A DNA stretch of 64,000 bases from an uncultured Acetatifactor sp. (GTDB lineage Bacteria; Bacillota; Clostridia; Lachnospirales; Lachnospiraceae): the NCBI GenBank assembly GCA_934436245.1, contig CAKSAM010000010.1, positions 1-64,000 on the forward strand, read 5' to 3'. The position numbers and the translations under genes were made by a program. Below the pieces are notes generated by a model. That model worked only from the letters and a program-made list of their open reading frames with translations, did no database searches and was not told where the DNA came from. Below, piece after piece: positions 1-8,823 of the stretch (positions within the stretch are counted from its first letter, which is position 1; every line of letters begins with the position of its first letter).

Positions 1-38
1 TTTCTTTTGTTGCTGTTGTTCTCAGCGGCAACTCTGAT

Positions 39-67
39 ATCTTATCATGACCGCTTTCGTTTGTCAA
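39..67 (-). promoter_or_regulatory. Tandem promoter, copy nearest the window edge (probable rRNA promoter)
   Basis: On the minus strand TTGACA (62-67) is followed after exactly 17 bp by TAAGAT (39-44). An A/T-rich tract lies just upstream of the -35 box. It is the last of three similar promoters that all fire leftward out of the window. Stacked near-consensus promoters are typical of rRNA operons; the gene served is outside the window, so that identity is inferred. Confidence 0.75.
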
Positions 68-125
68 CAACTTTTTTAAAAACTTTTTTGTCTTGGAAAG
101 CTTTCGTTTTCCGTGACAGGTATTT

Positions 126-154
126 ATACTACCATATCTGTCAGACATTGTCAA
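126..154 (-). promoter_or_regulatory. Tandem promoter, middle copy (probable rRNA promoter)
   Basis: TTGACA (149-154), 17-bp spacer, TAGTAT (126-131) on the minus strand. An A-rich run that could act as an UP element precedes the -35 box. It lies 87 bp upstream of the next promoter. Confidence 0.75.
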
Positions 155-227
155 CAGCTTTTTTGAAATCTTTCAAGTTTCTTTCGAGCTGTCGTGTTGT
201 TTCGGCGCTGCCTCAACAACGAATCTG

Positions 228-256
228 AGTATATCACCCCATATGCTGCTTGTCAA
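228..256 (-). promoter_or_regulatory. Tandem promoter, upstream copy (probable rRNA promoter)
   Basis: TTGACA (251-256), 17-bp spacer, TATACT (228-233) on the minus strand. A/T-rich sequence lies upstream. It is the first of the three stacked promoters, 102 bp upstream of the middle one. No open reading frame in 1-338 looks real, so this stretch is best read as a promoter/leader region for something left of the window. Confidence 0.75.
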
Positions 257-285
257 CATTATTTTTCGAATTTTTTGTACAAATT

Positions 286-321
286 ATCCCCTGCTGCGAA
301 AATTCCGCATAAGCAGGGGAT
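286..321 (-). terminator. Intrinsic terminator-like hairpin after cvpA
   Basis: A perfect 10-bp GC-rich stem (286-295 with 312-321) with a 16-nt loop lies 18 bp beyond the cvpA stop codon. The U-tract is better on the plus side (GGGGATTTT) than on the minus side. It also insulates the rRNA-like promoters from cvpA. Confidence 0.6.
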
Positions 322-338
322 TTTAGACGCTTTTTATT

Positions 339-845
339 CTATTTTATGAGAAACGCAACCTTTTCTCCCATTTGTTCTATCAGATATGCCAGATAGTTGT
401 TTTCATATAGATACGTAAGTATTTTGCTGTCTCTGGTGTAATCTACAATTACCTGCCCCAATGTTCCAAGATCCCTGAAGATATTAAATGCATATATTGT
501 CCAAATAATTAGAACAGTTTCCAATATTCCAGCTACAATACCTAGTATTCTATCCAGGCTATGCACTATAGGTAGTTTTGAAATCATTTTAGCAGAAAAA
601 AATATCACATTCAGCAAATGATGAACCACTCCTATAGCTGCCAGCAATAACACGGTGATAATCAGATTAAAGAGACGCCCATCAAAATAATTTCCCAATG
701 CATTTCCGATCAGGAAAAGTACCACGCAGGTGATCAGTAATGAAATCAGAGAGATCAGTGTCTTCACCATTCCCTTTTTATATCCGTCCATTACCATGCA
801 GACCAGAATCACTGCTGTAATGATCATTAATAAGTTCATATTCAT
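339..845 (-). CDS. CvpA family membrane protein
   Basis: The 168-residue protein is almost entirely hydrophobic, with about four membrane segments (roughly residues 5-22, 27-47, 60-80 and 100-122). The N-terminal pattern, a Gly-rich first helix followed by a KKG turn, fits the CvpA family. CvpA proteins are inner-membrane proteins linked to colicin V export in E. coli and to envelope stress in other bacteria; the molecular role is unknown. The start has a good AAAGGAG site 8 bp upstream. The gene sits 13 bp after the DUF5711 gene and is probably co-transcribed with it. A hairpin terminator follows the stop. Confidence 0.8.
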   Translation of the reverse strand: MNMNLLMIITAVILVCMVMDGYKKGMVKTLISLISLLITCVVLFLIGNALGNYFDGRLFNLIITVLLLAAIGVVHHLLNVIFFSAKMISKLPIVHSLDRILGIVAGILETVLIIWTIYAFNIFRDLGTLGQVIVDYTRDSKILTYLYENNYLAYLIEQMGEKVAFLIK

Positions 846-858
846 TGGTATACTCCTT

Positions 859-2058
859 TTATTTTAACTGAATTGTATCTATCGTGCTATCGGTAACCAG
901 ATAATATTTATAGGAACTGTTAGCGGAAATCATGAGTCTTACACTTTTATTGAAATTCCCATGATATTTCTCCACACCCTCCATCGTAAAAATCTGACAC
1001 TCTGATTCATTATAGATTACCATGGCATCCTCTTCAAAGAAGATATCCATATAATCCACGTCAAAGTAATAGCTGCCCACCTTTACAGCAGAAGTATTGT
1101 ATACATCCATGCGGTATTTATTCTCTGCCTGGTCAGAAAGGAATACCAGTCCTACATACTTTTCATTATAGAAGACCGACTGAATCTCTTCATCATACAG
1201 ATATTCTCCTGCTGTCACCGGTTTCTGGGAGCCGGTATAGATCATCAGTCTGCTGTCTCCCACCGCAAATGCAGTATCATCATTCATAAACTGCACTTTG
1301 GGAACAATCAGATCCGAATAGGAATAGGCACTGACCAGATAGTCACTCTGGTTCTCACCCACCGGTCCGAAATTATAGAACACCACATTTGTTTTAACCA
1401 CGCCGGCATCCACATACAGATAACTGACCGCTAAAAGTTCTCCATTGGGAGATAAGCAGATAGAAATAGGATATCCTCCATCATTCATATGTGCCTGTCC
1501 CGTATAGCTGTTGGTACCGTCTGTTTCGTAGGTCTTGATCCAGGCTACCTCTGTATCCGCCAGCACAGCAGTTACTCTTCCCGTCTCCGCCACCGTAATA
1601 TTACGGATTGGCATCGTTGCGGTTATTGTCCCTAACTGTTTTTCCGTATTCTGTACATAGATCTCACGACCGTTATAACTGCCGATAGCTGCCACGTCAC
1701 GGCATAGCGCCAGGCGCACATCCTGAATCACATATGTCTGATTCCATTTTACGTTTCCCTTGACATCGGTACAGTGCGCTCCATCCTTACTGTAAGTCAG
1801 GATCCCGTTTTTCAACCGGACATCCAGTGCATCCGGCGACACCTCTCTGTTTATTGAGGATACGGTATCATATCCTGTGTAAATATGCCGTTTGGCCTGC
1901 ATCACTACCAGTGCCAGTGCCGCCCCTAATGCCGCAGCCACCAGCAATATGCGATATACTATCGTCAGATGGTGCTTCCGGAGCTTTTTCTTATAATCAT
2001 CCTGGTTCTTCTGTCGTTTTTCTTTTTCTTTCAGATAATTTTTGATATCTGCCGCCAT
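859..2058 (-). CDS. DUF5711-like membrane-anchored protein
   Basis: The 399-residue protein has a basic, Lys/Arg-rich cytoplasmic N-terminus (1-30), one membrane helix (about 33-53) and a long extracytoplasmic domain. That domain is built of short beta-rich repeats with many Tyr/Val/Asp residues, suggesting a propeller-like fold. Length and layout match the DUF5711 family common in Lachnospiraceae; I recall the family rather than having searched for it. Function is unknown. It lies directly upstream of cvpA with 13 bp between them, so the two may act together at the envelope. An AAGGAAAC ribosome site precedes the ATG. Confidence 0.65.
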   Translation of the reverse strand: MAADIKNYLKEKEKRQKNQDDYKKKLRKHHLTIVYRILLVAAALGAALALVVMQAKRHIYTGYDTVSSINREVSPDALDVRLKNGILTYSKDGAHCTDVKGNVKWNQTYVIQDVRLALCRDVAAIGSYNGREIYVQNTEKQLGTITATMPIRNITVAETGRVTAVLADTEVAWIKTYETDGTNSYTGQAHMNDGGYPISICLSPNGELLAVSYLYVDAGVVKTNVVFYNFGPVGENQSDYLVSAYSYSDLIVPKVQFMNDDTAFAVGDSRLMIYTGSQKPVTAGEYLYDEEIQSVFYNEKYVGLVFLSDQAENKYRMDVYNTSAVKVGSYYFDVDYMDIFFEEDAMVIYNESECQIFTMEGVEKYHGNFNKSVRLMISANSSYKYYLVTDSTIDTIQLK

Positions 2059-2206
2059 GTATTTGTTTCCTTATGTATTGATGTTGTAACTGTTCAAAGC
2101 CTTGTATATTCTTATGAACGTGGGCGTTCAACGCATATGTTTCCATAATTTACACTGCTCTGAATAGTTACAGTATAACACACTTCCCCTTTTTGAAAAT
2201 GTTTTT

Positions 2207-3406
2207 TTAAGGCAGAAGAATTTCCTGGCCGATTTTGATATCATCCGGATCCTTGATTCCGTTCAGTGAACAGATTTCCGACACTTTTGCATTGCTGCCG
2301 TAATTGCGTATAGAAATGCCGATGAGGGTATCACCCTTTTTTATGGTATAGGCTGTGGGCTGAGCTACTGCCTGGGTCGAAGGCTCCTCTGCGGTCTCCT
2401 GTGTGGGTGTCACCAAAGCATCCTCCCCGGATGTCTGTTCAGTATTCTGTGTCACTTCCTGTGTCGTTTCCAGTGTCACTTCTTCTGTCGAAACCGGCAT
2501 TTCTGTGATATCATCAGCCACCGATGTGTCCACGGCCATTGTTTCACCGGACATTTCCTGATTTGCTGCGGCATTTTCCTGTCTTAACGCATTCTCCAGT
2601 TTGTCCTCTGCCACCAGCGTACTTTTCTGTTCCGTGCCTTCTGTCGCATCCGGAAGCTTCTGTTCCATCATACTGCTCATAGCCTGCCTGGCAGTCTCCC
2701 CGAGGGCTTCTCCTGCGCTTTCCTGTCTCATCAGTGCCAGTGCTACAATACATAAAAGAACAAATACGCCGGTTGCTGTCATTTTCATTCTCCGTAAGCC
2801 TACCGTCGGCAGCTGGATGATTTTATCCTGTTCGTGTCGGGCTGCACCCGTTCTCCCACACTCTGCAGCCGGTACTTTCGTATATCCGCCATCCTGATGC
2901 CGTCTGCGTTCTTCCTGTCTTTTTTTTACGATATCATACTTCTCTTGATCCACCTTTTCCGGAGTAGCTTCCTCTCCCCGGTTTTCCAGCATATATGCCA
3001 GCATGCTGTCGTTTTTTTCATAAAACTGCGCATATCCCTTCACATATCTGCATATATCCTGCTCGCAGATCTGAAATCCCTCCACCATTTCACCGGTCAG
3101 GATCTGATAACCGAGAAATATCATTTCATGAAAATATTTTTTTCGAATTTTTTCTATTTCCTGCTCCTGTGCCTGTGACAGATGGCGCACTGCTTTCTGT
3201 AAAAAATTTAATTTTGCGGATCCGTAAACAAACAGATATGCTGTTGCGCCTTCCACACTTTTTCTTCCATACAGTGCAATTGCAATATCCTTATTCTGTG
3301 CGATTCCGTTCATCTGTTTTATGTAAGAGACCACATAATCTTCCACGTAGATTCTGCAGTGCTTGTCCACCTCTCCGATCTGCGTTATATTTTTCGGTAA
3401 TTCCAT
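2207..3406 (-). CDS. LysM-domain membrane protein
   Basis: The 399-residue protein has three parts. Residues 1-205 form a charged cytoplasmic region that I do not recognise. A single membrane helix lies at about 209-228. A Thr/Glu/Gln-rich linker of low complexity (about 250-345) then leads to a C-terminal LysM domain (about 350-399) with the typical YTIKKGDTL start and an N-G-I-K-D-P-D-D-I-K-x-G-Q end. LysM binds peptidoglycan, so the protein probably links a cytoplasmic module to the cell wall. An AGGTGTTTTTGT stretch precedes the ATG. The next gene downstream encodes the DUF5711 protein. Confidence 0.75.
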   Translation of the reverse strand: MELPKNITQIGEVDKHCRIYVEDYVVSYIKQMNGIAQNKDIAIALYGRKSVEGATAYLFVYGSAKLNFLQKAVRHLSQAQEQEIEKIRKKYFHEMIFLGYQILTGEMVEGFQICEQDICRYVKGYAQFYEKNDSMLAYMLENRGEEATPEKVDQEKYDIVKKRQEERRRHQDGGYTKVPAAECGRTGAARHEQDKIIQLPTVGLRRMKMTATGVFVLLCIVALALMRQESAGEALGETARQAMSSMMEQKLPDATEGTEQKSTLVAEDKLENALRQENAAANQEMSGETMAVDTSVADDITEMPVSTEEVTLETTQEVTQNTEQTSGEDALVTPTQETAEEPSTQAVAQPTAYTIKKGDTLIGISIRNYGSNAKVSEICSLNGIKDPDDIKIGQEILLP

Positions 3407-3542
3407 ACAAAAACACCTCCCATGCCGTTTCTATCAGTTATCACTAACTATAGCATCCGCACAGGAGGTATTTTAGCGTTCTTTGTCGCGTTCCCTTGAA
3501 AACAGTTCGACAAAGTCTGCATATGAAATTTATAATCTTACT

Positions 3543-4592
3543 TTATGCTTCAAACTGATACACCGTCACGGAATCATAGTCTTTTCCGTTTTCTCCACCA
3601 AATATATAAGAAGGGAAATTCTCGTGATGGATCGTATCCGGAAAATACTGGGTCTCCAACGCAAATCCAGAACGATTTCCATAGGTCACCCCGTCTTTTC
3701 CCTGCTGTACATCAATAAAATTGCCTGCATAAAACTGTACTCCCGGAAGTGTAGTATACACTTTCATGGTTCTTCCACTCTTAGGTCCTTTGGCTGTTGC
3801 AATATGCTTAAGGGTTCCGTTCCAATCATCAACGACAAAATTGTGATCATAACCGCCGGTCAGCAGCAGCTGCTCATAATCTTCACGGATATCTTTTCCA
3901 ATCTTTTTCGGCTGCGTAAAATCCATCGGAGTCCCTGCTACTGCGCGGATCTCACCAGTAGGGATAGATCCGGCTGCCACCGGGGTAAAATAAGGGGTCT
4001 CCAGCCACAGTTCATGTTCTTCAATGTTACCTGCGCCATGTCCATCCAGATTAAAATAGGAATGGTTGGTCAGGTTGATGATCGTCTTTTTATCGCTGGT
4101 CGCATGGTAATGTAGCTTAAGCTTATTATCCTCATCCAAAGAATATGTCACAGACACCTTTTTATTGCCGGGGAATCCCAGATAACCGTCTTCGTCTTCC
4201 AGAGAAAAAGTAACACTGTTCTCTCCAGTCTCTGCATTCCAGAGTCTCTTATGGAAACCTAGCTGTTTATGGGTATGTAGATTGTTGGATCCATCATTTT
4301 TATCCAGTTGATAAGTAACGCCATCCAGCGTATACTCAGCACCACCGGTACGATTTGCGCAAGGACCGATTACTGTTCCGAAAAAGCTGCCATTTCCATA
4401 ATAGCTCTCAGCATTGTCAAATCCCAGCACCAGATCATCCACTTTTCCGTTCTTATCCGGCACCAATACCCGTACCAGAACAGCTCCAAGGTCAGTTATT
4501 TCCGCCTTCATCCCTTTGCTGTTGCTTAATGTATACAGCGAGATTTCCTTTCCTTCCGGGCTTTTCCCAAATACACTTTTTGTTACTGCCAT
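3543..4592 (-). CDS. galM: Aldose 1-epimerase (galactose mutarotase)
   Basis: The 349-residue protein matches GalM in length and motifs. These include an N-terminal region with a DLGAVLVRVLVPD strand, the substrate-binding NLHTHKQLGFH region, the catalytic-His motif TNHSYFNLDGH, GYDHNFVV, and a C-terminal ALETQYFPD with the catalytic Glu. It interconverts alpha and beta anomers of glucose or galactose in the cytoplasm, which feeds sugar kinases. No galactose genes lie beside it, so here it may serve general hexose use. It is transcribed in the same direction as recR but is separated from it by 79 bp. Confidence 0.92.
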   Translation of the reverse strand: MAVTKSVFGKSPEGKEISLYTLSNSKGMKAEITDLGAVLVRVLVPDKNGKVDDLVLGFDNAESYYGNGSFFGTVIGPCANRTGGAEYTLDGVTYQLDKNDGSNNLHTHKQLGFHKRLWNAETGENSVTFSLEDEDGYLGFPGNKKVSVTYSLDEDNKLKLHYHATSDKKTIINLTNHSYFNLDGHGAGNIEEHELWLETPYFTPVAAGSIPTGEIRAVAGTPMDFTQPKKIGKDIREDYEQLLLTGGYDHNFVVDDWNGTLKHIATAKGPKSGRTMKVYTTLPGVQFYAGNFIDVQQGKDGVTYGNRSGFALETQYFPDTIHHENFPSYIFGGENGKDYDSVTVYQFEA

Positions 4593-4671
4593 TTTCGTTT
4601 CCTCCCACTTTTATCATTTTACTTATACTGCCGCACCCTTCAGACCCCTTCACATAACCGGTTCTGAACCG

Positions 4672-5268
4672 CTATAATTCTACTCTGCCTTCTAAGGCAC
4701 GAAGTAATGTTACCTCATCAATATATTCCAGATCGCCGCCTACAGGAACACCGCTGGCAATTCTCGTCACTTTGATTCCTGTAGGTTTGATCAGCTTGCT
4801 GATATACATTGCCGTGGTCTCACCTTCCAGGCTGGAGTTCGTTGCAATAATGACTTCTTCCACGTCACCCTGCAGGCGTTCCATCAGTTCCTTCAGCTTG
4901 ATATCACCGGGACCCACTCCCAGCATCGGAGAAATTGCACCATGCAGTACATGGTACACTCCCTCATATTTGCCGGTCTTCTCATAAGCCGCCAGGTCTC
5001 TGGTATTCTCTACCACCATAATGGTGCGGTGATCCCTTTTGGGATTTGCACACACCGGGCACAATTCCTTGTCCGTCAGAGTATAGCATTCCTTGCAATA
5101 CCGGACATTTGCTCTGGCTTCGACCATTACATTTGCCAGCCTGTCCACCCGGTCCTTGGGCATATTGATCAGATGAAAAGCCAATCGTTGTGCGGACTTA
5201 CTGCCAATCCCGGGCAGGGCTGCCAGTTCATCTATTAACTTATTGATCTGTCCGCTGTAGAGTTCCAT
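4672..5268 (-). CDS. recR: Recombination protein RecR
   Basis: The 198-residue protein has the full RecR layout: an N-terminal helix-hairpin-helix ([15 protein letters not shown], about 18-32), a four-Cys zinc finger (C58, C61, C70, C73), and a Toprim domain beginning VVENTRDL (about 85) and running to [12 protein letters not shown]. RecR works with RecF and RecO to load RecA at gaps during DNA repair. The start codon overlaps the stop of ybaB by one base, which indicates translational coupling. The order dnaX-ybaB-recR is conserved across many bacteria. Confidence 0.97.
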   Translation of the reverse strand: MELYSGQINKLIDELAALPGIGSKSAQRLAFHLINMPKDRVDRLANVMVEARANVRYCKECYTLTDKELCPVCANPKRDHRTIMVVENTRDLAAYEKTGKYEGVYHVLHGAISPMLGVGPGDIKLKELMERLQGDVEEVIIATNSSLEGETTAMYISKLIKPTGIKVTRIASGVPVGGDLEYIDEVTLLRALEGRVEL

Positions 5269-5612
5269 TAGAAAGGAAATCCTCCCAGGCCACCGGTCAT
5301 TTTGCCCATCAGTTCTGCATTGGCTTCATCAACCTTGCGCAGTGCCTCGTTGGCTGCTGCCACGATAGCATCCTGCAGAGTCTCGATATCCTCAGGATCC
5401 ACGATCTCCTCTGCCAGCTTGATGGATGTGATCTCTTTTTTACCGTTGATGGTCACTTCCACAGCTCCGCCGCCTGCGGATGCAGAGAACTCCTTGGTCT
5501 CTAATTCTTTCTGTCCCTCTTCCATCTGACGCTGCATTCTCTGTGCCTGCTTCATCAGATTGCTCATATTGCCGGGCATCGCACCTCCGGGAAATCCGCC
5601 TCTTTTTGCCAT
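5268..5612 (-). CDS. ybaB: YbaB/EbfC family nucleoid-associated protein
   Basis: The 114-residue protein has a Gly-rich N-terminus, a long central helix rich in Met, Gln and Glu (about 15-40), and the family core with [16 protein letters not shown] and the [18 protein letters not shown] helix. YbaB/EbfC proteins are small dimers that bind DNA; their exact role is unresolved. Position between dnaX and recR is the usual one. A GGAGG ribosome site lies just upstream (within 5613-5632). A 230-bp gap separates it from dnaX, so it may also have its own promoter. Confidence 0.95.
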   Translation of the reverse strand: MAKRGGFPGGAMPGNMSNLMKQAQRMQRQMEEGQKELETKEFSASAGGGAVEVTINGKKEITSIKLAEEIVDPEDIETLQDAIVAAANEALRKVDEANAELMGKMTGGLGGFPF

Positions 5613-5737
5613 GTTGCTACTTCCTCCATATGATTTATAATTGATTTCTCCATGCTACGCACTCTCGAAATCATAACATATATTCACATTTCGGACTAAT
5701 CGTCCTACATGCTCATATATGTTTACTCCCCTCGTAG

Positions 5738-5787
5738 AAAGTCTGCTTTGCCTGCAAGCAGTCATACAGCCTTTCTATGGGTGAGTT
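5738..5787. other. Hairpin in the dnaX-ybaB gap
   Basis: An outer TAGAAAG/CTTTCTA pair encloses an inner CTGCTT/AAGCAG stem with a 7-nt loop. No U-tract follows on the minus strand, so it is not a clear terminator. It may be a processing or stabilising structure in the dnaX-ybaB transcript. Nothing else is evident between 5613 and 5842. Confidence 0.35.
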
Positions 5788-5842
5788 ATTATTCTATCTT
5801 ACCTTATCTGCAAGTCTGCTGCAATCCCAAATTCACGCAGGA

Positions 5843-7426
5843 TCACTCTTCCTCATCAATCTCCATGTTGATGACCTTGCCAAGATCCACATAATTGTCT
5901 TCGAACTCCCTACTGCTTTCCACTGTCTGGATCGTTACCTCGATCTCCTTGCCGGAAAAATCAGACAATAACGCTTCCAGCTGCTGCTTGTTCTGCTCGT
6001 GATCCTCTCCTTTAAAATAATCGGAAGCCAGTCCGTCCTCCAGTACCACCATGAGTTTATTATCTCCACCCAGGCTTAGTCTGGCATTTTTCAGATACAT
6101 CTTCATGGGATTCTCCGCATTTCCTACAATAGAAGGCCATTTTCGTACAATTTCCTGCACATCTTCGGGGATCGCTTTGGGCAGCTCAGGCTTCGGCTTT
6201 CCCGCATTTCCCTGTGGGGCTCCCTGTACTCCCGGAGCGCCTGCCGGCATCTGTGCCGCTGTGACTACAATGCCGTTCTCCACCTTTTCTTCCACCTGAC
6301 GGATTCTATCCAGCACCGCTTCCTGATCCGTCTCCATCTCCGGCTTGCACAACTTGATCAGTGCGATCTCTACCAGAATACGTTTCTGTGCCGCATAGCG
6401 GATCTGTCCGGACAATTCGGAGAAAATATGAATATACCGGATGATCTGATCCATAGAAAGCATGGAAGCCTCTTCCTTCAGATTCGCCAGATTGTCTGTG
6501 GACATATCAATGACATCCTCCAGGTTGTCCGCCGTCTGTACCAGCATGAGGTTCCGCAGATACCAGGTAAAGTCCGTGACGAACTGTACCAGCTCTCTGC
6601 CCTGCATGACAATTTCTTCCAATAGTTCAATACACCCCAGTACATTCCGTTCCATGACGAAGCGAAGCAGTCTGCTGAACACCTCTGTATCTACGGCTCC
6701 CAGTACATCCAGGGTCATGTCGTAGGTCAGTTCCTTGCCCAGATGGAACGCGATACACTGATCCAGAAGGCTCAACGCATCTCGCATGGAGCCGTCCGCC
6801 ACCTTTGCAATGTAGCGCAGGGCTCTGTCCTCCACCTGTACCTGCTCCGTGTCCATCAGTTCCTTCATACGATCCGTGATGGTATCAATGGAGATTCGTT
6901 TAAAATCATATCTCTGACAGCGGGACAGGATCGTAATGGGAATCTTGTGCACCTCCGTGGTCGCCAGAATAAAAATCACATAAGAGGGCGGCTCTTCCAA
7001 AGTTTTTAACAGTGCATTAAAAGCTCCGGGGGAAAGCATATGCACCTCGTCGATGATGTAGACTTTGTATTTTCCTTCTGCCGGAGAGTAAGACACCTCG
7101 TCGATGATCTCACGGATATTGTCCACACCGTTGTTGGAGGCCGCATCGATCTCGATGACATTCATGCTGGCTCCCGCTGCGATTGCCTTACAAATACGGC
7201 ATTCCCCACAGGACCCGTCCTCTGTGGGGTGTTCGCAGTTCACTGTTTTTGCAAAAATCTTGGCCACCGTGGTCTTACCGGTACCTCTCGTTCCGGTAAA
7301 CAGATACGCATGGCCGATCCGGTTCGCCCGCAACTGATTCTTCAATGTGGTCACGATATGATCCTGACCCTTGACATCAGAAAAAGCGTCCGGACGGAAT
7401 TTCCGATATAGTGCTGTATATGACAT
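5843..7426 (-). CDS. dnaX: DNA polymerase III subunit gamma/tau
   Basis: The 527-residue clamp-loader ATPase has Walker A GTRGTGKT (45-52), a zinc module with C64, C73, C76 and C79, Walker B IIDEVHML (about 124-131) and the sensor/arginine-finger SRC at 168-170. Domain III follows to about residue 370. The C-terminal third carries a Gly/Pro/Ala-rich linker and a tau-like polymerase-binding region. I see no A-rich slippery site that would give a separate gamma form. The gene lies 30 bp downstream of pfkA and upstream of ybaB-recR. Confidence 0.97.
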   Translation of the reverse strand: MSYTALYRKFRPDAFSDVKGQDHIVTTLKNQLRANRIGHAYLFTGTRGTGKTTVAKIFAKTVNCEHPTEDGSCGECRICKAIAAGASMNVIEIDAASNNGVDNIREIIDEVSYSPAEGKYKVYIIDEVHMLSPGAFNALLKTLEEPPSYVIFILATTEVHKIPITILSRCQRYDFKRISIDTITDRMKELMDTEQVQVEDRALRYIAKVADGSMRDALSLLDQCIAFHLGKELTYDMTLDVLGAVDTEVFSRLLRFVMERNVLGCIELLEEIVMQGRELVQFVTDFTWYLRNLMLVQTADNLEDVIDMSTDNLANLKEEASMLSMDQIIRYIHIFSELSGQIRYAAQKRILVEIALIKLCKPEMETDQEAVLDRIRQVEEKVENGIVVTAAQMPAGAPGVQGAPQGNAGKPKPELPKAIPEDVQEIVRKWPSIVGNAENPMKMYLKNARLSLGGDNKLMVVLEDGLASDYFKGEDHEQNKQQLEALLSDFSGKEIEVTIQTVESSREFEDNYVDLGKVINMEIDEEE

Positions 7427-7456
7427 TTATTGACTCTCTTTCCTGTAACTGTTGTA

Positions 7457-8530
7457 TTAGTCGCCGAAACAGATGCCCAGCATCTTTGCTTCCTGTACGA
7501 TGGTGGCACCGGGATCTACGGTCTTTAACTTGCCCGCTACATCCTCTAACGGAACTCTTACGATCTCACGGTTCTTATAACCTACCATGAAGCCGTACTG
7601 GTTGTCCAGGATCAGCTTGCCTGCCTCGGAGCCCAGACGGCTGGCAAATACTCTGTCGTAAGGGCAGGGGCTTCCGCCTCTCTGCATATGGCCGGGTACG
7701 GTGACACGTACTTCTCTGCCGGTCTTCTCCTGAATCTGTGCAGCCACTTCATAGGATACGGAAGGGAACGGATATTTTTCCATCTTTTTCTTGTAATCTT
7801 TTTTCGGAAGAGCAGCGTCTTCTTTGGAAATAGCACCCTCGGCTACAGCGATGATGGTAAAACGGCAGCCTTTTTTGTCCCTGTCTTCGATCTTCTCAAT
7901 CACCTTATCGATATCATAAGGAATCTCGGGAATCAAAATGATATCCGCACCACCTGCCATTCCGGCATTCAGGGTAAGCCATCCCACCTTATGACCCATG
8001 ACTTCCACGATAAATACTCTGCCGTGGGAAGCTGCTGTGGTATGGATGCAGTCGATGGCATCTGTAGCGATATCCACTGCACTCTGGAAACCGAAGGTCA
8101 TATCGGTGCCCCACAGATCATTATCAATAGTCTTGGGCAGGGTTACGATATTCAGACCTTCTTTGCGGAGCAGGTTTGCTGTCTTGTGGGTACCGTTACC
8201 GCCTAAGATCACCAGACAGTCCAGCTGCAGCTTATAATAATTCTGCTTCATAGCTTCGACCTTATTCAGTCCGTTGGGGTCTGGATCCTGAATCGTCTTG
8301 AACGGGGTCCGGGAGGTTCCTAAGATTGTGCCGCCTTTGGTAAGGATGCCGGAGAAATCCTTGTCCGTCAGCATCCGGAAATTACTGTAGATCAATCCTC
8401 TGTATCCATCCAGGAAGCCATAGATCTCGACCTCTTCCTTACTGTTCGCCAGGGTCTTCACCACACCTCTCATGGCAGCATTTAATGCCTGACAGTCACC
8501 ACCACTCGTTAACATTCCGATTCTCTTCAT
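7457..8530 (-). CDS. pfkA: 6-phosphofructokinase (clostridial variant)
   Basis: The 357-residue enzyme phosphorylates fructose 6-phosphate in glycolysis. It has the N-terminal TSGGD loop (8-12), GGNGT (110-114), PKTIDND (132-138), the MGHKVGWL substrate site and the PGHMQRGG site. Two positions decide the phosphoryl donor in this family. Gly113 is the ATP-type residue, whereas Lys133 in PKTIDND is the residue usual in pyrophosphate-dependent and 'group III' enzymes. The Mg-binding Asp of GGDG is Asn112. I therefore predict a long-type ATP enzyme, but the donor needs testing. A GGAGG site lies 8 bp upstream of the ATG. Confidence 0.9.
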   Translation of the reverse strand: MKRIGMLTSGGDCQALNAAMRGVVKTLANSKEEVEIYGFLDGYRGLIYSNFRMLTDKDFSGILTKGGTILGTSRTPFKTIQDPDPNGLNKVEAMKQNYYKLQLDCLVILGGNGTHKTANLLRKEGLNIVTLPKTIDNDLWGTDMTFGFQSAVDIATDAIDCIHTTAASHGRVFIVEVMGHKVGWLTLNAGMAGGADIILIPEIPYDIDKVIEKIEDRDKKGCRFTIIAVAEGAISKEDAALPKKDYKKKMEKYPFPSVSYEVAAQIQEKTGREVRVTVPGHMQRGGSPCPYDRVFASRLGSEAGKLILDNQYGFMVGYKNREIVRVPLEDVAGKLKTVDPGATIVQEAKMLGICFGD

Positions 8531-8584
8531 CGTAGGATCCTCCGTTTTCTATTTCATTATTTTCTCTTGCGTCTGCTATAACTA

Positions 8585-8600
8585 TTCAAAACTTTGAATC
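8585..8600. promoter_or_regulatory. Perfect palindrome upstream of pfkA
   Basis: ATTCAAA-AC-TTTGAAT is a perfect inverted repeat 55 bp before the pfkA start codon. It could be a repressor site. Its half-sites read in the opposite sense to the FabT-like box at 18434-18448, so it is not simply another FabT site. Confidence 0.35.
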
Positions 8601-8689
8601 GTCATTTCTATTTTAATACATTTGTTTTCATCTGAAAATAGTTTATTGTGATTTCGTACGGTTTTCCAATCGAGCAGGCTGGCTCCTAC

Positions 8690-8770
8690 CCGATTTGTAT
8701 ACCATCTCGCTTAAAAGCTCGATGATGTACATTCGCCAAATACAGATTCTTGTGCAAGCACAAATCTGTG
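8690..8770. repeat. Structured, possibly dispersed palindromic element
   Basis: Two adjacent imperfect palindromes lie between pfkA and fabT. One is GTAtaCCATC...GATGatGTAC around a TTAAAA centre (about 8696-8730). The other is ACAGATT/AATCTGT with an inner TGTGC/GCACA (8742-8769). The region is non-coding in my reading and lies beyond the fab-operon terminator. It resembles an intergenic repeat family, but only this copy is in the window. Confidence 0.35.
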
Positions 8771-8789
8771 CTCGGCTCATCGTATACGC

Positions 8790-8823
8790 AAAAAAAGAGT
8801 AGCCGTTCTCACGGTTTACTCTT
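8790..8823 (-). terminator. Intrinsic terminator of the fatty-acid operon
   Basis: The stem AAGAGTA/TACTCTT plus inner CCGT/ACGG is followed on the minus strand by seven U. It overlaps the fabT stop codon, so the last codons of fabT form part of the hairpin. Confidence 0.85.

Noticed and set aside
1..228. Plus-strand frame at the window start
   Set aside because: It is Phe/Ser-rich, typical of the complement of A-rich promoter DNA; the minus-strand promoters explain the region.
5843..7426. Programmed frameshift giving a short gamma form of DnaX
   Set aside because: No A-rich slippery heptamer with downstream hairpin is visible at the expected place after domain III.
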